A stretch of DNA of 64,000 nucleotides from Solea solea (GCF_958295425.1 NC_081139.1:23294888-23358887); one strand, 5' to 3'; counted from the stretch's first letter, positions 28,745 through 41,442 are shown. A program made the numbers and translations. Notes: generated by a model from the sequence alone, not told the origin.

Positions 28745-28885
28745 ACATTTTCGTTCTGTCACTCCTTAAAAGGGCTTTTTGAGGGTTAAGACTTGGTTGT
28801 TGGGTTAGAATTGGGTTTAAGTTAGGGTTTAGGCATTTAGTTGTGATGGTTAAGGTTAGGGTAAGGAGCTAGGGGATGCATCATA
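28745..28885 (+). repeat. GGTTAG-rich dispersed repeat
   Basis: The region is dominated by GGGTTAG/GGTTAAG-like units (GTTAGGGTTTAGGC, GGTTAAGGTTAGGGTAAGG), a degenerate telomere-like repeat common in fish genomes. Similar but shorter text occurs at 11722-11784, and in inverted orientation at about 29625-29690. It is dispersed, not a true telomeric array. Confidence 0.5.
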
Positions 28886-31800
28886 TGTTTATGAGTGTCC
28901 TCACCACGAATGCTGCACAAACGTGTGTGTGTATATTCTCAGCTCTGTTACCTCTTTTGGACATTTTCACACCGACCTCGTCAGGGCCAGTACTTCTCAT
29001 GGAGACCAAAACCTGGTCCTAATCCGGTTAGGTTTAGACTTTGGAGCCTCATTTCTGAGACTCTGGTTAAAGCTGCTAAAGCTTATCTCATTAACCCATT
29101 CTAATGAGGCGGCACGTCATTTAAACTGTGGTTATACATTTGGATTGAGATGTTTATTGTTGCTAGATCAAGGTTAGAGCTTTGGTTAGGCTGTCTAAGT
29201 AAATATAAGTCAAAAATAGCTGCACAAACTCTCTCTCTCCCTCTCTGTGTGTGAATTTGACTTTGTGAAAATCCCCAGTGAGAGGAAGCTCAGCTGTCAG
29301 TAGTTGTCAGTTGCCGGGTCCAACTCTCTCTCCCCCTCTCTCTTTTTGCTGGTCCTGTTGTAGTAAACCTCGCTCACCCTCCCTTGTTCCTTTTCCTCCC
29401 TTTCTTCTCCTCTTTTTCTGCACTCCGACAGGGGTTGGCTGAGTTTGAGGTTGCGGTGGAGACACCGCTTGTTTGTAGAAACATGTTAGCCAGAGATAAG
29501 GAAATATCACACAGAGGCAACCCCCAACCCCCAACCCCCTTACCCCCGTCGCCAAACACACACACGCAGGTTTATGAAGCTACTTTTGACAAGGCACTAC
29601 GATGACTAATATTCATTTGGACAGCCTAGCCAAAGCCTTATCCCTAACCTTTAACTACTCACCTAACCACAACTCAAATGTTACCTAACTTCACTTTTAC
29701 TTTACTTTACTTTTTGGCACTCTTCCCTTGCGGTACTAGAGTAAAATAGTTACTGTAAGGTCAGAGTCAACTCCATTCTTGTCTGTTATGTCACGTTCGA
29801 TGTCGTCGTTCATTGTCCTGGCACCGGTACGATGTCACGCTTATGTTTCTCACTGATGCGGCAATCGGGCACAGCCTACACACCACCTACCAAGTTCAGG
29901 TACTGTTTTCAAGTATGGTGGCTCAAGGTCAAGGCATTGATATTGTAAAGATGGCTGTGACCTCACTTCACCGAAAGGATTTAACCACTGCCCGCTTCTA
30001 ATCTCTTGCCTTCTTGCTGTGCTTCCAATGCTCCGCTGCACCCCCGTGGGTGTTACACATGCTACATTAGCTGCTCACATGCACTATCACAGAACAAACA
30101 GCCCCTCTCTAAAAAGCTCACTCATCATTTTGGGGGGGGGGGGGGGTATTTTTCTATGTCTGAATGCAGACGCTGCCAGACTAGTGTGGTGCGAAATAGA
30201 CAAGGGAGGCGGATGTGAGGTTGGATGCATCTGTGGTGCCTCAAAACTCCACTTGCCGTTGGGAGGTGTGGGGGTAAGATAGGATAGGGGTTTTTTGGGT
30301 GTCTGAGTGAGTGATCTCAGCACCGCTCTGATGAACGTCTCCAGTCTCTGCTTAAGTGAGACAAATGGCTATCAAATTACAGAGCTGCAGACTTAAGTGA
30401 TCAGAAGGTTGACGGGGAGTGAAGATAACAAGTGCTAATCTAATAGGAGAAATACACACATGCCTACAGGCTACAGGCATGAAGTAAAACCCACATATAT
30501 GCCTGGTTTACTGAGATTGACAAATACAATTCCTCTGTATTGTAAGGTGCAGGCTGGACCCAAATGCAGGGAAGTGAATACAAAATAACAGGGTTTATTG
30601 AATTTGCTTTGAGTACTGATAAAAACAAGGAACATTTTTATTTTAGTACAGGCTGAGAATAACTGCTAGCAAAATGAAAAAAAGTATTACACTTCGAACA
30701 GACAGTTAAGTTCAACACTCCAGCCAGGACTGGCTGTTGGAGCTGTCCTTTGCTGCAGTGGTGATGGCTCGATGGTGAGCGGGTGTATTGATTCCCAACT
30801 AGGAACAGGTGAGCAGGGTGAAGGGGGGCAAAAACAAAACACACCACTCATTCAAAAAAAAAAAAAAAACTCACACTGATGTGTCAGAAAGGCCTATGTG
30901 TAACATTCTGCCTCACAATATATCAGGAGACAAAGGTTATTCTCATTCTTTGGCTAATAAGGCTCCAGACAAGGAGTTAGGTAAGATGAAGAGGTGTGAA
31001 AGGGCTCCAAAGAGAGTCCGTCTAGCTCCTCTCTCCCCCTCACTTGCGTTAGCGCTCACTTTAGCTTTTGTTTTGGTCTGATTGTGAAGCTCAAGTATTG
31101 CATATTGGACCTTCACACAGAGCACGTTCCAGCTGTTGTTCCGTCTTTCTGTTTCTGCCTGGGTAAAAAAAAACAAACGTATCCTGTTTTACTGCCGTTA
31201 TCTTTGATAAACGTTTGCCACATATTATCAGTTGAGTATGGCACTATCTCCTCTGGCTCATCTCACGATCACCAGCCACAGCTTAAGTGCTAGGACTGGA
31301 GCTGTGAGAGTGGCATGAAGGGCCAGTGGAGTAGCTGATAAGATGAGGCCCGCTGTTGGATAAGAACTTGTTTCTTTTCTGAGTCCAGATCCAACAATCA
31401 AGTTATAATCAAGCCCATAAATTACAATTGTATCGTAGACTTTTCAGGACTGTTTACATTAACTTTAACTTTTCTTTCAGTCAAACTCAGGGTCAACAGG
31501 GCAGAATATAGAGTATTTGTGTTATACGTACACATGTTGGAACACTCACTCAGTGCGTTAACGTACATGTTAAAAGTCTGATTTTAGTCGGGCTAAGACA
31601 ATAACCCACAATTGAGCTAATCTTAATCTGTCTAATTTATTGTGATTCATAGTCCGATTACTCCTGCATGTATACGCTTAGTCGGACTGGAGTCGGACTG
31701 TAGGTGTTTTGCGCATGCACCAGAATTTCCTAACCGGTCTTTGAACTGGAAGTAAAAGGAGGCGATGTATAAACTGTGGCGACAGATTCTTTCTTCAGAC

Positions 31801-32039
31801 AACACATGCTCAATCTAATTTGTATCATGATGAACATGAACATGCAGAACCACAGCACGATCTATCTCACCGTCCATGTTGCCGTTGTGACATAAAGGTC
31901 AACAGGAAACTGATTCAATAAGGACTTACTTATAGAGAGATACAGCGGCTTCCTTTTCCCTGGCTTGGTTCACACTGTATCTGTTTCTGTAGTTGTAGTT
32001 TTTTTTTTCTTCTCTGCTTGGTGTAGCAGCGTTACAGCG

Positions 32040-32115
32040 CCACATTCAGATTCAAGATTCAAAGTGTTTATTGTCATATGCACAGTAAAGAAACACGTTT
32101 CCCTGTACAATGAAA
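32040..32115. repeat. Short interspersed repeat fragment
   Basis: AGATTCAAGATTCAAAGTGTTTATTGTCATATG... to ACAATGAAATTCTTA is a recognisable, widespread fish repeat end. It is followed by sequence ending AGTGTAGATAGGGCC, similar to the terminus of the hAT-like family D elements. Confidence 0.45.
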
Positions 32116-33593
32116 TTCTTACATATAGGCCTGGCATATGCACTACAGCGTTTAGAGTCGTTTTGGGCATTTCGTGTGGATGAAAACATATCCTGAAATG
32201 ACGCAGTGTTTACGGAAAACCTTTTCAAAATGACAAAGAAAAGGATTGTGTACATTTCATTTCAGTGTAGATAGGGCCTAAGAGGCTGTAAACCCCTCAC
32301 TAATTATTGGATTTGTATTATTTGTTCAGTCAGGTCACTGGCATCGTTTTGATTGGCCAGAAACTCTTACAGTCATGACAGTCTTTGATTCACTCAGCCA
32401 TGTTTCATCAACACAATGCATTCCTGTCTAGACAATAGTACACCAGCCTTTAAAAAAACAACAATTTCACACAAACACGGAGATGTTTACAGAGAACACA
32501 AAAGTATGTTTGTTTTCTGTTTTCTTTTTTTTTTAGGCTGTGGTGTTCCCAGTTTTACTGGTTGAACTAGCGGAGCTCGTTCTTTGTTATTGGCAACTTT
32601 GGGACCAGTTGAACATCCTTTTAAATCTTATTTCCTCATTAGTCCTTTTCCATTTTCTGGATTGTAACACATGGGGATTTCACGGAAGTTTTTTTGTGTA
32701 TTTGATGAAGAATTTAAAACTCCCCTTAAACTAACACCTGTCACTGAGGCTCGTATTTGTTTGCAATCATTGTGCCGTCTTAACTTTAACTCCTTCTCCC
32801 AGATCTGTGTCTGTTATCTGAATGGATTATTGTCGCGGGAAAAAGCCACAGCACAGAGTATGTGATGGGTTTCTGGGGTGTGATCGCTGGGTAAATATAG
32901 CCTGAATCTGAGTCCTATCTCAGCACTGACACTCACCAGGCCCAGATAAACCCATATTAAGATGGCAGGAGTTTGACATGTCACACAAAGACCCAGGAGA
33001 ATCTAGACTTTAAATGTTTTTTTTTTATTATTTGCTCATCTTTACAGAAATAACAAAGTCATGCAGTTTTGTTTTTTCAAAACAGCACATCTCTGCCAGT
33101 TGGTACAAGATTTAATAGTTTAGTTTAGAAGAATAAAAGGTTCGTAGATCTAGATGAAGGGCCAGTCAAGTGTAAAATGCTCAGTTTGGCTTGAGAATCC
33201 ATCTAACGAAGGAACATGTGCATGAAATAATATTCATGCATGGTCATAGGCTGTAATGGAATAATGAGCAATCACAGAAATGCTATTTATGATTTTCTAC
33301 AAAACATTGAATTTCACATAGGGGCTTTGTGACTGCTCATAACATTTATATCATTTTAAGACATACAAAACCGATGAATTAAGTTGTACAACTCTACTTT
33401 CTTTAGATGAAATTAACCATGTTGCTACATTTGATTAACAAATGAACATATGACAGTTTTCTTAGTTAATAATGGCAGTTATGTCTGTGTGTACTGTACC
33501 TGGGTGTATACATTCTATTCTATTATGTTAGATATACCTAATGAGAAGTATATTTTAAAAAGCTATCAAACTTAATTGTATGCTTTTAGAATT

Positions 33594-34044
33594 CCATATA
33601 TCAGGGGCGGCCCAAGCCTTTATGGGGCCCTAAACTGAATTTGATTGGGGGGGGGGGGGGCCCTCCCACCACCTCAGATTAGCTGGTGTTTGACTATTAT
33701 TGATACAAATGTAACACTTTAAATTGCATTAATCATAGTTGTGCTATTTACTCCAAACCAGTGTCACTCTTGTTGTTATTTAACTTTGTGAAAGGGCAGT
33801 AAAATCACAAAAGTGGCCTGGAATTAATTTGCCCTTTCTTTTTCAAATGGCGATACTGAACTTGAATTAAACAAATAAACCAGTTTAATCATTTTGGTCT
33901 TTACGTAGAACAGATGTGCAAATGTGCACTAAATGAGCAAACCTCAGCTACAAAATAAAACCATATATCTTAAGATCACTGTTTATATATCTAAACATAT
34001 CTAGATTTCTTTCACTTATGCCATGGGCCGGCTCTGCCATATAT
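33594..34044 (+). mobile_element. hAT-like MITE (family C), complete, exact 8-bp target duplication
   Basis: The element spans 33602-34036. It begins CAGGGGCGGCCCAAG and ends CATGGGCCGGCTCTG. The 8-bp flanks CCATATAT at 33594-33601 and 34037-34044 are identical. The size (435 bp), CAG-type ends and 8-bp duplication fit a non-autonomous hAT element. A G-run occurs at 33646-33660. No reading frame for transposase. Confidence 0.85.
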
Positions 34045-35449
34045 TACAGTTATATTATATTACAGGTCTGACATTTTATTATAGTTACTGACTGACATCT
34101 GAGTGGAATATCTGCGCGGGAAAAGGCCGCCACAGAGAACTACATTGTGTTTATGTTTGGTGTGTTTATGCAATATGAGTATGAAAAATATAATGTTAAT
34201 TTCAATGTAGAAGAGACTAAATGACCTCTACATTTGGGTGCAGAGAAAACCATACATATATTATCGGTATAAAGTCCAATATTGTGCTAGTCAACAACTG
34301 CTTTTAAAAAACACATAATTGTATTATTTGGGCAAAAATCTACATCCTCTGAAAATGTTATGAAACCATAACCTTGGCAAAAAAATAATACCTCTGGCTT
34401 TGTAGCTGAAATCAATGAGTAAAACAAACTGTTTGACTTTCTAATCTGACAAAGCTACCAAGGTAGTGACAGTGGCCTAACGGACGAGTTGAGGTTTGTA
34501 GATGTGGGGCCATTTTAAGGCACTTCTGAGGAATCCCATGACATCAAAGTGACACAACAGAGTGAGAACCATGTGGAGAGTGAGATTTGACTGAACCTAT
34601 TTTGTATGTACACGTGAAAGTGACAGAGGGGGAGAGAGAGAGGGGCCTTCTGGTGACTCAGCACAACCAACCAGGTCAGCTGGACCTGACATGACACACG
34701 GCTCTGTTTTTCGAGAAGGAAAAGATCAGAGAAAAACAAAGATGTTATAGAAACAAGGAAGGAAAGGAGAGAGAGAGAGAAACAATGGAATGAGAGAAGA
34801 ACCAGGAGAGAGAAGAGAAGGGGGGGAGGCAGCACAAGTGACAAGCCGAAAAGTTGAGTAAATAAATGTGAGAGTGAGATCACAAATAAAGCAGAGGGAG
34901 ATAAACACTGGCCCAACGAAGAGAGGGACCAGAGCTGAAGCACTCACTAACAACCATGAAAAACAGCAACAGCGCAGACATCACCTCTGCTGAATGCAAG
35001 TGTGTTTAAAAATCTGACATGATTCAGCCGTAAAAACTGCAACCTGTCCTCTGGCCACCACACTGCATGGTTTATATCAAGGGTCTTGTAAAATCAAAAC
35101 ACACCAAGGCCGTATCAGTCAGGGCTTGAAGTCAGCATCGCCGACCGAAGCTGTTGAGATCAGGAGATTTCGGGCCTTTACAAGGCAAAGAGAAACAGTG
35201 TTCTGTGTCATGTGACTGGGTTACTGAATGATTAAACAATAAATGAGACTCAGAGTCTTTCTTCTCTTCAACTTTAGAGCAACAGAGTCCAGAACACACA
35301 AACAAAGCGTCCGCTTCATGGCAAATCTTTGGCCGTATCCACACGGAAACTGAACTTACGATCTTTTTCTTTGTCAGTTTTCTGTAAACACGGCACATGA
35401 AATCAGATTTGTGCACTTGCCCAAAGATTTAACCACCACATGCGTAACT

Positions 35450-35800
35450 ATACAGTATATGGACAAAAGTATTGGGATGTCTGACCATTACACTAACAGG
35501 GACTGTACTGACATATTCAAATACATTTACAGTACTTTAATATGGAGTTGATCCCCCATTTGCAGCTACTACGGCTTCCACACTTATTGGACGACTTTCC
35601 TCAAATGCAATGGGAAAGTGTGCCCATTCATTCTGTAGAGCATTTACGAGGTCAGGCACTGGCTCGCAATCTCTGTTCTAAATCATCCAAAAGGTGCTTG
35701 ATGGGGTTGAGGCCAGTCAACTTCTTCCACACCAAACTCGTCAAACCATGTCTTTCTAGTCCTTGCTTTGTGCCCAACCATGTTGGAACAGAAAAGAGTT
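35450..35800 (+). mobile_element. Tc1/mariner-like non-autonomous element, internally deleted
   Basis: It starts TATATGGACAAAAGTATTGG and continues through ATATGGAGTTGATCCCCC, TGCCCATTCATTCTGTAGAG, TGATGGGGTTGAGG and CTTCTTCCACACCAAACTCG, all colinear with a common fish repeat I recognise. Class assignment to Tc1/mariner rests on the terminus and is tentative. The right terminus was not found. Confidence 0.55.
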
Positions 35801-36619
35801 GCCACAAAGTTGAAAACATAACAACGTTCAAAATGTCTTGAAATGCTAAAGCATTAAGATTAGCTTGTATTGCTCAAAAGTAAATACTTTGAATTACCTT
35901 GACTTCCATGGGATATTCACACCGGATGCAAGGGGGTGACGTGGCCCAGTCAGCTGATTGTAGTGAGTGGATCTTGACCTTACCACACCATTTTACTCCG
36001 GTACGTCAAGGGAAGGGTGCCAAAGATCTAGGTGCTGGTTATTTTGGTATTATTCCTAATGGATTAGAAATCTACCAATTTATCATTAATCAAACACAAA
36101 TGACCCCCCCACCCAAATAATAAATAAGACCACAACAGGCACACATTCCCTTTAAGGCAAAACTATGGCAACTCTGTAGGGACACAATGACCCAAACACA
36201 AACACATAAGCAGACACAGAACAGTACAGTAGAAACTGCTGGTGGAAACTCATGGCTAGAGATTCTGAATTAGTTACTTCACTTTGACAAATTCTTCCCA
36301 CACATGAATTCTTGTTTTGCTTAATGAGTTTACAGCAAACAAACTTTACAACCTCTGGCATCCTTACAACACCATGTAACTGCAGCGTCTGTTGAATTTT
36401 AACCCTCAACCCCAGCTGTGGAAAAAAGAATAATACATGTAAATAAATGTATATAGCAAAAAAAAACTACTGAAACGCAGGATTCATTGGGAAACACATT
36501 TCAAAACCCAAATATCAACATAAATAAAGAGAAGTAAAAGCAAATTATTCACTGAATCTCTGAGAACAGAGAGTTTATTCCAAAAGATATACTTACTTAA
36601 GTGCAACAGCAAGAACGGA

Positions 36620-36782
36620 CTCCGGGTCGGCGCCGCTGATCTTGCAAAGCTGGTTTTTCCCTAACAGATTTTCGTGGGGAGTGGAGACAGCTCCCAATCT
36701 CCCCTCAACAAGATATTTAACCATCACAATGACTCTGAAGCTGTTAAATTAGGGTAAAAATCCTGCAAAAATCTGCTGTAAA
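36620..36782 (+). repeat. TTAA-family element (family A), copy 3, 5'-truncated
   Basis: CTCCGGGTCGGCGCCGCTGA, then GGAGACAGCTCCCAATCTCC, then GCTGTTAAATTAGGGTAAAA and an ATCCTGCAAAAATCTGCT-type right end match copies 1 and 2. About half the element is missing on the left. Confidence 0.7.
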
Positions 36783-37610
36783 TTCAATTCTAAAATGCAA
36801 TAGTAGAGAGAAGCTAGGACTGTGAGAGCAGCTGCTGACTTCTGAACTTGCTGGAGGTAAGAGAGTGATTTATGATTCATGCCAGAAAGTAGTGAGCTTT
36901 CAGTAACCCAGTTGTGAGAAAAATAAAAGCATTAATAACCTTTACCAGGTCAGAGTGTGATAGTACTGAATTTGTTTTGGCAGCTGATTTTATGTGACGG
37001 TAGCAGGACTGCACATTTGTTTTTTAGGTAAGATCTAAACCAAATGAAACTCCTGAGCCTGGTTTTACACACTGAGTCTTCATTTACACCTCTGGCAAAT
37101 GACAAAACCTCATTTACAAATGTGTTGGGTAAAAGAACGGGGTGTTCATGTAATTGCAAGAGTAAATGAGACCTAAATGTACTTCCACTGAACCACGGCC
37201 GCGTTGTAAATCATGACTGAGTGAATAGATTACACACTGAGTAGGAACAGAAAGATAATGGCTGTGTTTTTGTTAGCCTGTGTTGCGTTCTCTGGGGCTA
37301 AGTGGGGTTTAGAAGTGACACATCTTAGGAGCTGACGTCAGCACAAAGTAGAGAAGGCTGCTGGTAAACAAGAGCTGGCTGAGCTTGTTAGACGATGGGG
37401 GGAAAATACTTGTAGCTCTGTTTTAATGGGGTTTTTAAAACCATGTTCTAGAACTCTCAGAGAGAGGGAGAGAGTAAATGCACGTGTGTCAGCCAAGGGA
37501 ACACCCAGCCCCGCTGGCAGGTGGTGGTGTTGTGGCTTGATAAACGTCTGGGCCCCCGACAGAGCAGGATCCAGCAGCACACGCTGCCTAGATAACAAGC
37601 ACACACGCAC

Positions 37611-37724
37611 TTTCAATAAGTGAACCAGTTCACCCCACAGGGTCTTCAGGCTCTGGCCCTCAGTTTTTCCAGTGACACAGTAATAAAACAGTCCCGTGCA
37701 CACGACCAACTCGAGCAGCTTCAT
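37611..37724 (-). other. Candidate first coding exon of an unknown secreted peptide (weak)
   Basis: The minus strand from 37724 reads 38 codons starting MKLLELVVCTGLFYYCVTGK, a good signal-peptide shape (short charged start, hydrophobic core, small residues before a predicted cut). It ends ELVHLLK at a donor-like AAA/GTGCGT (37611/37610). A phase-compatible 48-bp candidate exon lies at 36415-36368, with a pyrimidine-rich acceptor and a GTAAGG donor. I do not recognise the protein, the Kozak context is poor (C at -3) and no further exons are convincing, so this may be chance. Confidence 0.22.
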
Positions 37725-37889
37725 TTGAACCGGACTGCGATCTCTCTTGTTGTTTACACTTGTGAGTCTCGCTGTGTGTCATCCAGATAAAATGTGGTCT
37801 TGAGACACCAACTGCAGTGACGACTTAATGTGAAGTTGCGTGTTGCAGCTGATTATTCCACACCTCACATTTCCCCTTCAAAGCTTTAA

Positions 37890-38358
37890 GGAGAACCCAC
37901 GGCCGGCCCAAGGCATAAGCAGCAACTAAACAGCTGCTTGGGTGCAAAAGCACTTTATCATCTTAAAGAAATGTTGATATCGTTAGATATAGTGTATTCA
38001 GATTTCTAAATAGTGTTGAGTTTAAGTTATTTGGTTGTTTTTATTTGTAGTTGAGGATTTTCCATTTAGTGCACATCTGTACCAAGTTTTAAAAAACACT
38101 TTACTTATTAATTCAAGTTCAGAATCACCATACTGAGTGCTTCACTTTAAATACAAAAATGCAAATTAATACTAGGACACTTTTGTCATTTTGCTGCCTT
38201 CTGTTAAAAAACCAAAACAAGAGTAAGAGCAATTTATAGTGGTACATTTGTGTCAATAATAGTCAAGCACTGGCTACTATGAGGTGGAGGGAGGGGGGTC
38301 CCCCAAATCAAATTCAGCCTAGGGCCCTATAAAGGCTTGGGCCGGCACTGGGATAACC
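37890..38358 (-). mobile_element. hAT-like MITE (family C), inverted complete copy
   Basis: The element spans 37898-38350. Its two ends, CACGGCCGGCCCAAGG and (reverse-complemented) CAGTGCCGGCCCAAGC, are near-identical inverted termini. The flanks GGAGAACC (37890-37897) and GGATAACC (38351-38358) agree at 7 of 8 positions, a slightly diverged 8-bp duplication. Interior sequence matches the other family C copies in reverse. Confidence 0.8.
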
Positions 38359-39158
38359 TAATCAGTCATCCTTGCAACTCTCGTGTCCACTGTGAGCTAC
38401 TGTAAAACCATAGTGGCCCAACAGGACGACCTCAGCATAATCGTCTTGTATTCAATGTCTGCCAAATGGAAATTCTTTCACAATCTTACACACTAAATCT
38501 TTAATTCCACACCGGTGGTTGAGGTGGGTGGGTGGACAGATTCTCTCACTGATAGTCACAGAAATGTACAGGTGTTGAGTTGAGATAAAAATAAAGGCTG
38601 CGTTTGGAAGACGGGTGTGGTTCCACTGACGAGTGCTCATGCCATAGTGACTCGAGCGTTCTCGTGGGGCGGAACGTCAACATGTTGATGGGAATTGACA
38701 GAGTCACTGACCCATCGCAAAGTCTGACTCTGATATTACAGACTTTATAAGTACCAGATAAGTACCATTATCAGTCAGATAGTCTTTTTAAACAAAATAT
38801 ACTACAAGCTGTGTCACATTTGTGTTATTGCCTAGTCATTTCAAAATCAGATATCCCACATGACTGTAATATTTTATGTATAACATTTACAATTGGCAGA
38901 AGTAGAATACACAGAATTATGTCTGTAGAAGTGTTTAATTGTACTAAACTGTGTCCAGTATGTGTAGCTCTCACTCTCTTGTGATCACATGGCAGCTGAG
39001 GTTGATGTGCATGGTATTAACACACAAGATATTTGAGGTTTACGGACCATATTAAGTTTTATTTTTCTATCCAATCCAGTGATTTTGACCAATATTGGAC
39101 CGATACCATACATCAACATCGGTCAAAGAACACACGAGGCATGTTTCTGTACAAATTC

Positions 39159-40651
39159 TTTATTTTTATTTGGTTTTTTGGTATGGCTTCTTTTCAGGGG
39201 ACTGTAAAAGACATGTTTAGTAGGGGGTGGGGGGGGGGAGAAGAGGATTGCTGATGCAACCAGTCAAATGAACATCTACTATAGTTTTGTGCAGCCGGGC
39301 AAATCCACTGATATTGTGACAGGGCAGATCCAAATCAATACCACACCTGTGGATCTGCAGGTTAAATTACATCAGTGCCTCAGCCACAGTCATTGTAAAA
39401 AAACAAAAGAGAAAAAAAAGAAGCTATTTTAACTTAGTACCTAGTATAAATACTTACATATAAATATTGTGACTGTACTGGATGAAAGAAAACATTTTAA
39501 AATGCTGTACATGAATGTCCTTTAGAGAGCAACAGTGAGAAAAGAAGAAGAAATACACTGGTGTTCGAGCTCAGTGTCGGCTACCTTTCAACCTGGATAC
39601 ACAGCGCTCTTGGTCTCCATCACCCATGTACTGCATGTGATTATCTACATCCATCTGAAATGATCAAGACCCAAGTAAAAGTATGATTGGTGTCACTGAC
39701 TGTTGACACAGTCTGACCAGTTACGAGGGGCTTTCTGCATTTGGTTCAGTGATGGGGCTGGCGCTGGATGAATCAAGAGATTCATAAAATGTTTCTCTTT
39801 ATTAAGGCCTCTTTAATTAGAAATAATAATACAAAAATGTAGTCCTGACGTCACATTCACAATCCAATGGCGCTCCGACAGTCTCATACTTTGAACTTTT
39901 TTTTTTTTTTTCTCTTGAGGTGAAATCTCTTGCTGTCCCTTCTGCATGGCGATGAACACTAGAGGTTTGTTCATGGGGCAGACATGCTCTACCTCACTGT
40001 GGATAGCACCGGGGGGTGGGGTGTGGGGACATGGCCATGTGGTACCCAAAGTCACCACTCTGCACACCTCCATCCACATCTGTGCCCTTCATATCCACCC
40101 AACACACCGTGTAGTCAGGAGGACAGCGGCGCTACATGTCCCAGACAGCTGTCACAACAGCAATATGTACCATGGACATACATAACTTCCACTGACTGAG
40201 CCACAACCTATGATAACATTGTGTATAAACAAAAAAAATGATGACAATGACATTAATACAATAATAAAAAGGACAATAAAAATAATAACAATAATAATAA
40301 TAATTAAAAATGAAGTGTCAGCTTCTGGAAGCCCTTGGAAGCGACCATATACTTTATGCTCTTTAGCTTCCCAACCTGAACCTCGACAGTCCTCAAATCC
40401 CACCCACCACTTTTGTTTTTTAACCCTTTAACCAATGAGCACGGGGTACTCTTCCTGATCGTATAGTGCAATAGTCCTACCATTTTCATCCCGAAACCCC
40501 CTGCTGATGACAGCTGGGTCATCCTGTCAGGTGTTTCACCATTGTCTGTTCAAAAGGTCAGCGACCACCCCCCCCCAAATCTCCTCCTCCTCCTCCTCCT
40601 CCTCCTCCACCACCTGAACACGCCCCTCTCTTTCAAGCGTCACGTTCAGGC
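39159..40651 (-). other. rbm38 3' UTR (probable)
   Basis: Sequence after the rbm38 stop codon. It includes a GGA-repeat tract opposite CTC repeats (40580-40608), a homopolymer C/G run, and an ATT-rich tract (40258-40310). The first good clustered poly(A) signals on the minus strand are two overlapping AATAAA at 39170-39165 and 39164-39159; another lies at 39803-39798. Choosing the distal pair gives a 3' UTR of about 1.5 kb. The U-rich segments could bind RBM38 itself, but that is speculation. Confidence 0.4.
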
Positions 40652-41400
40652 TCACTGCATACGGTCCGGCTGGATGTGGTGCTGTGGGGCGTAGTGCAGG
40701 TAGGCCGTAGCTGGGCCGGCGGCAGAGGGGAGGGCCGGGTGGACGGTAGATGGGGTGGTGGCGGCGGCAGCCGGGCCAGCGGAGACTGTGGGGCTGGCGG
40801 TGTAGCTGTAGCCCAGGAAGCCAGCTGGAGAGGCGGAGTATGGATACTGCTGCTCATAGGCAGCCTGGGCGTACTGGCTGTAGGCTGCGCTGTAGTCCAG
40901 ATAGGGGCTGCTGCTGACGGAGGTGGAAACCTGAGTGGGCAGCACCAAGCTGGGCTGCACAAAGGCTTGTGGGTAAACGTATGGCTGGGCCAACCTGCAC
41001 ATAGACACAAAGACCAAACAGAGATGTGAGGTTAGACGGAGGGGACTGCAGTAACACGGAGAAATCCCAGGGCCTGGCTTCTCTTTGTTTACATTGCTCC
41101 CTAAGGGAAAGCTTGTTGGGGATATAAACTCTCTGTAGGAGTGAACTTCGAAAACGCTCTCACTCATCCACTGTTATTAAAGACTAAACAGACGGGAGGC
41201 AGAGGAGGTCAGGAGGGGAAGGTGACTCAGCCCTCAGTCTGTGTCAGTTAGTAAAACCTACAGAACCTGTTAGGTAGGGCCTCCTGAAGTAGAAGGGAGG
41301 GGACGGGGGGGTGAATGATAGAGTCAGCCGTTACTGGCAGGTTTTCAAGCTCAGGCATCGGCAGAGTGTTTTAACAGCTGCTGCTCTTCACCTGCTGGGG

Positions 41401-41442
<42 letters not shown>

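Larger units (their letters stand above)
19160..37600. other. Gene-poor intergenic stretch between tRNA-Glu and rbm38
   Basis: Apart from the SINE, LINE, Tc1-like, hAT-like and TTAA elements and microsatellites listed separately, I see no splice-consistent or long reading frame with recognisable homology. Open frames here are short, low in complexity (for example the CT-rich antisense frame at 34515-34943) or lie inside repeats. Degraded repeat-like text with TTATTTTGGTACTATTTCTA (23350) and TTATTTTGGTATTATTCCTA (36041) recurs. Confidence 0.6.

Noticed and set aside
28745..28885. Possible interstitial telomere array
   Set aside because: The units are degenerate and non-tandem; the text matches a common dispersed fish repeat.
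34515..34943. A 142-codon minus-strand open frame rich in Leu, Ser and Phe
   Set aside because: The plus strand is GA-rich low-complexity sequence, so the antisense frame stays open by composition; it lacks splice context and recognisable domains.
35132..35416. A Cys-containing minus-strand frame near 35.1-35.4 kb
   Set aside because: Part of it covers CCGTATCCACACGG, a repeat terminus similar to family D; no acceptor or partner exons were convincing.
40676..41029. A plus-strand Gly-rich open frame opposite the last rbm38 exon
   Set aside because: It is the antisense shadow of the Pro/Ala-rich rbm38 tail; the minus frame is the one with family homology and correct splicing.
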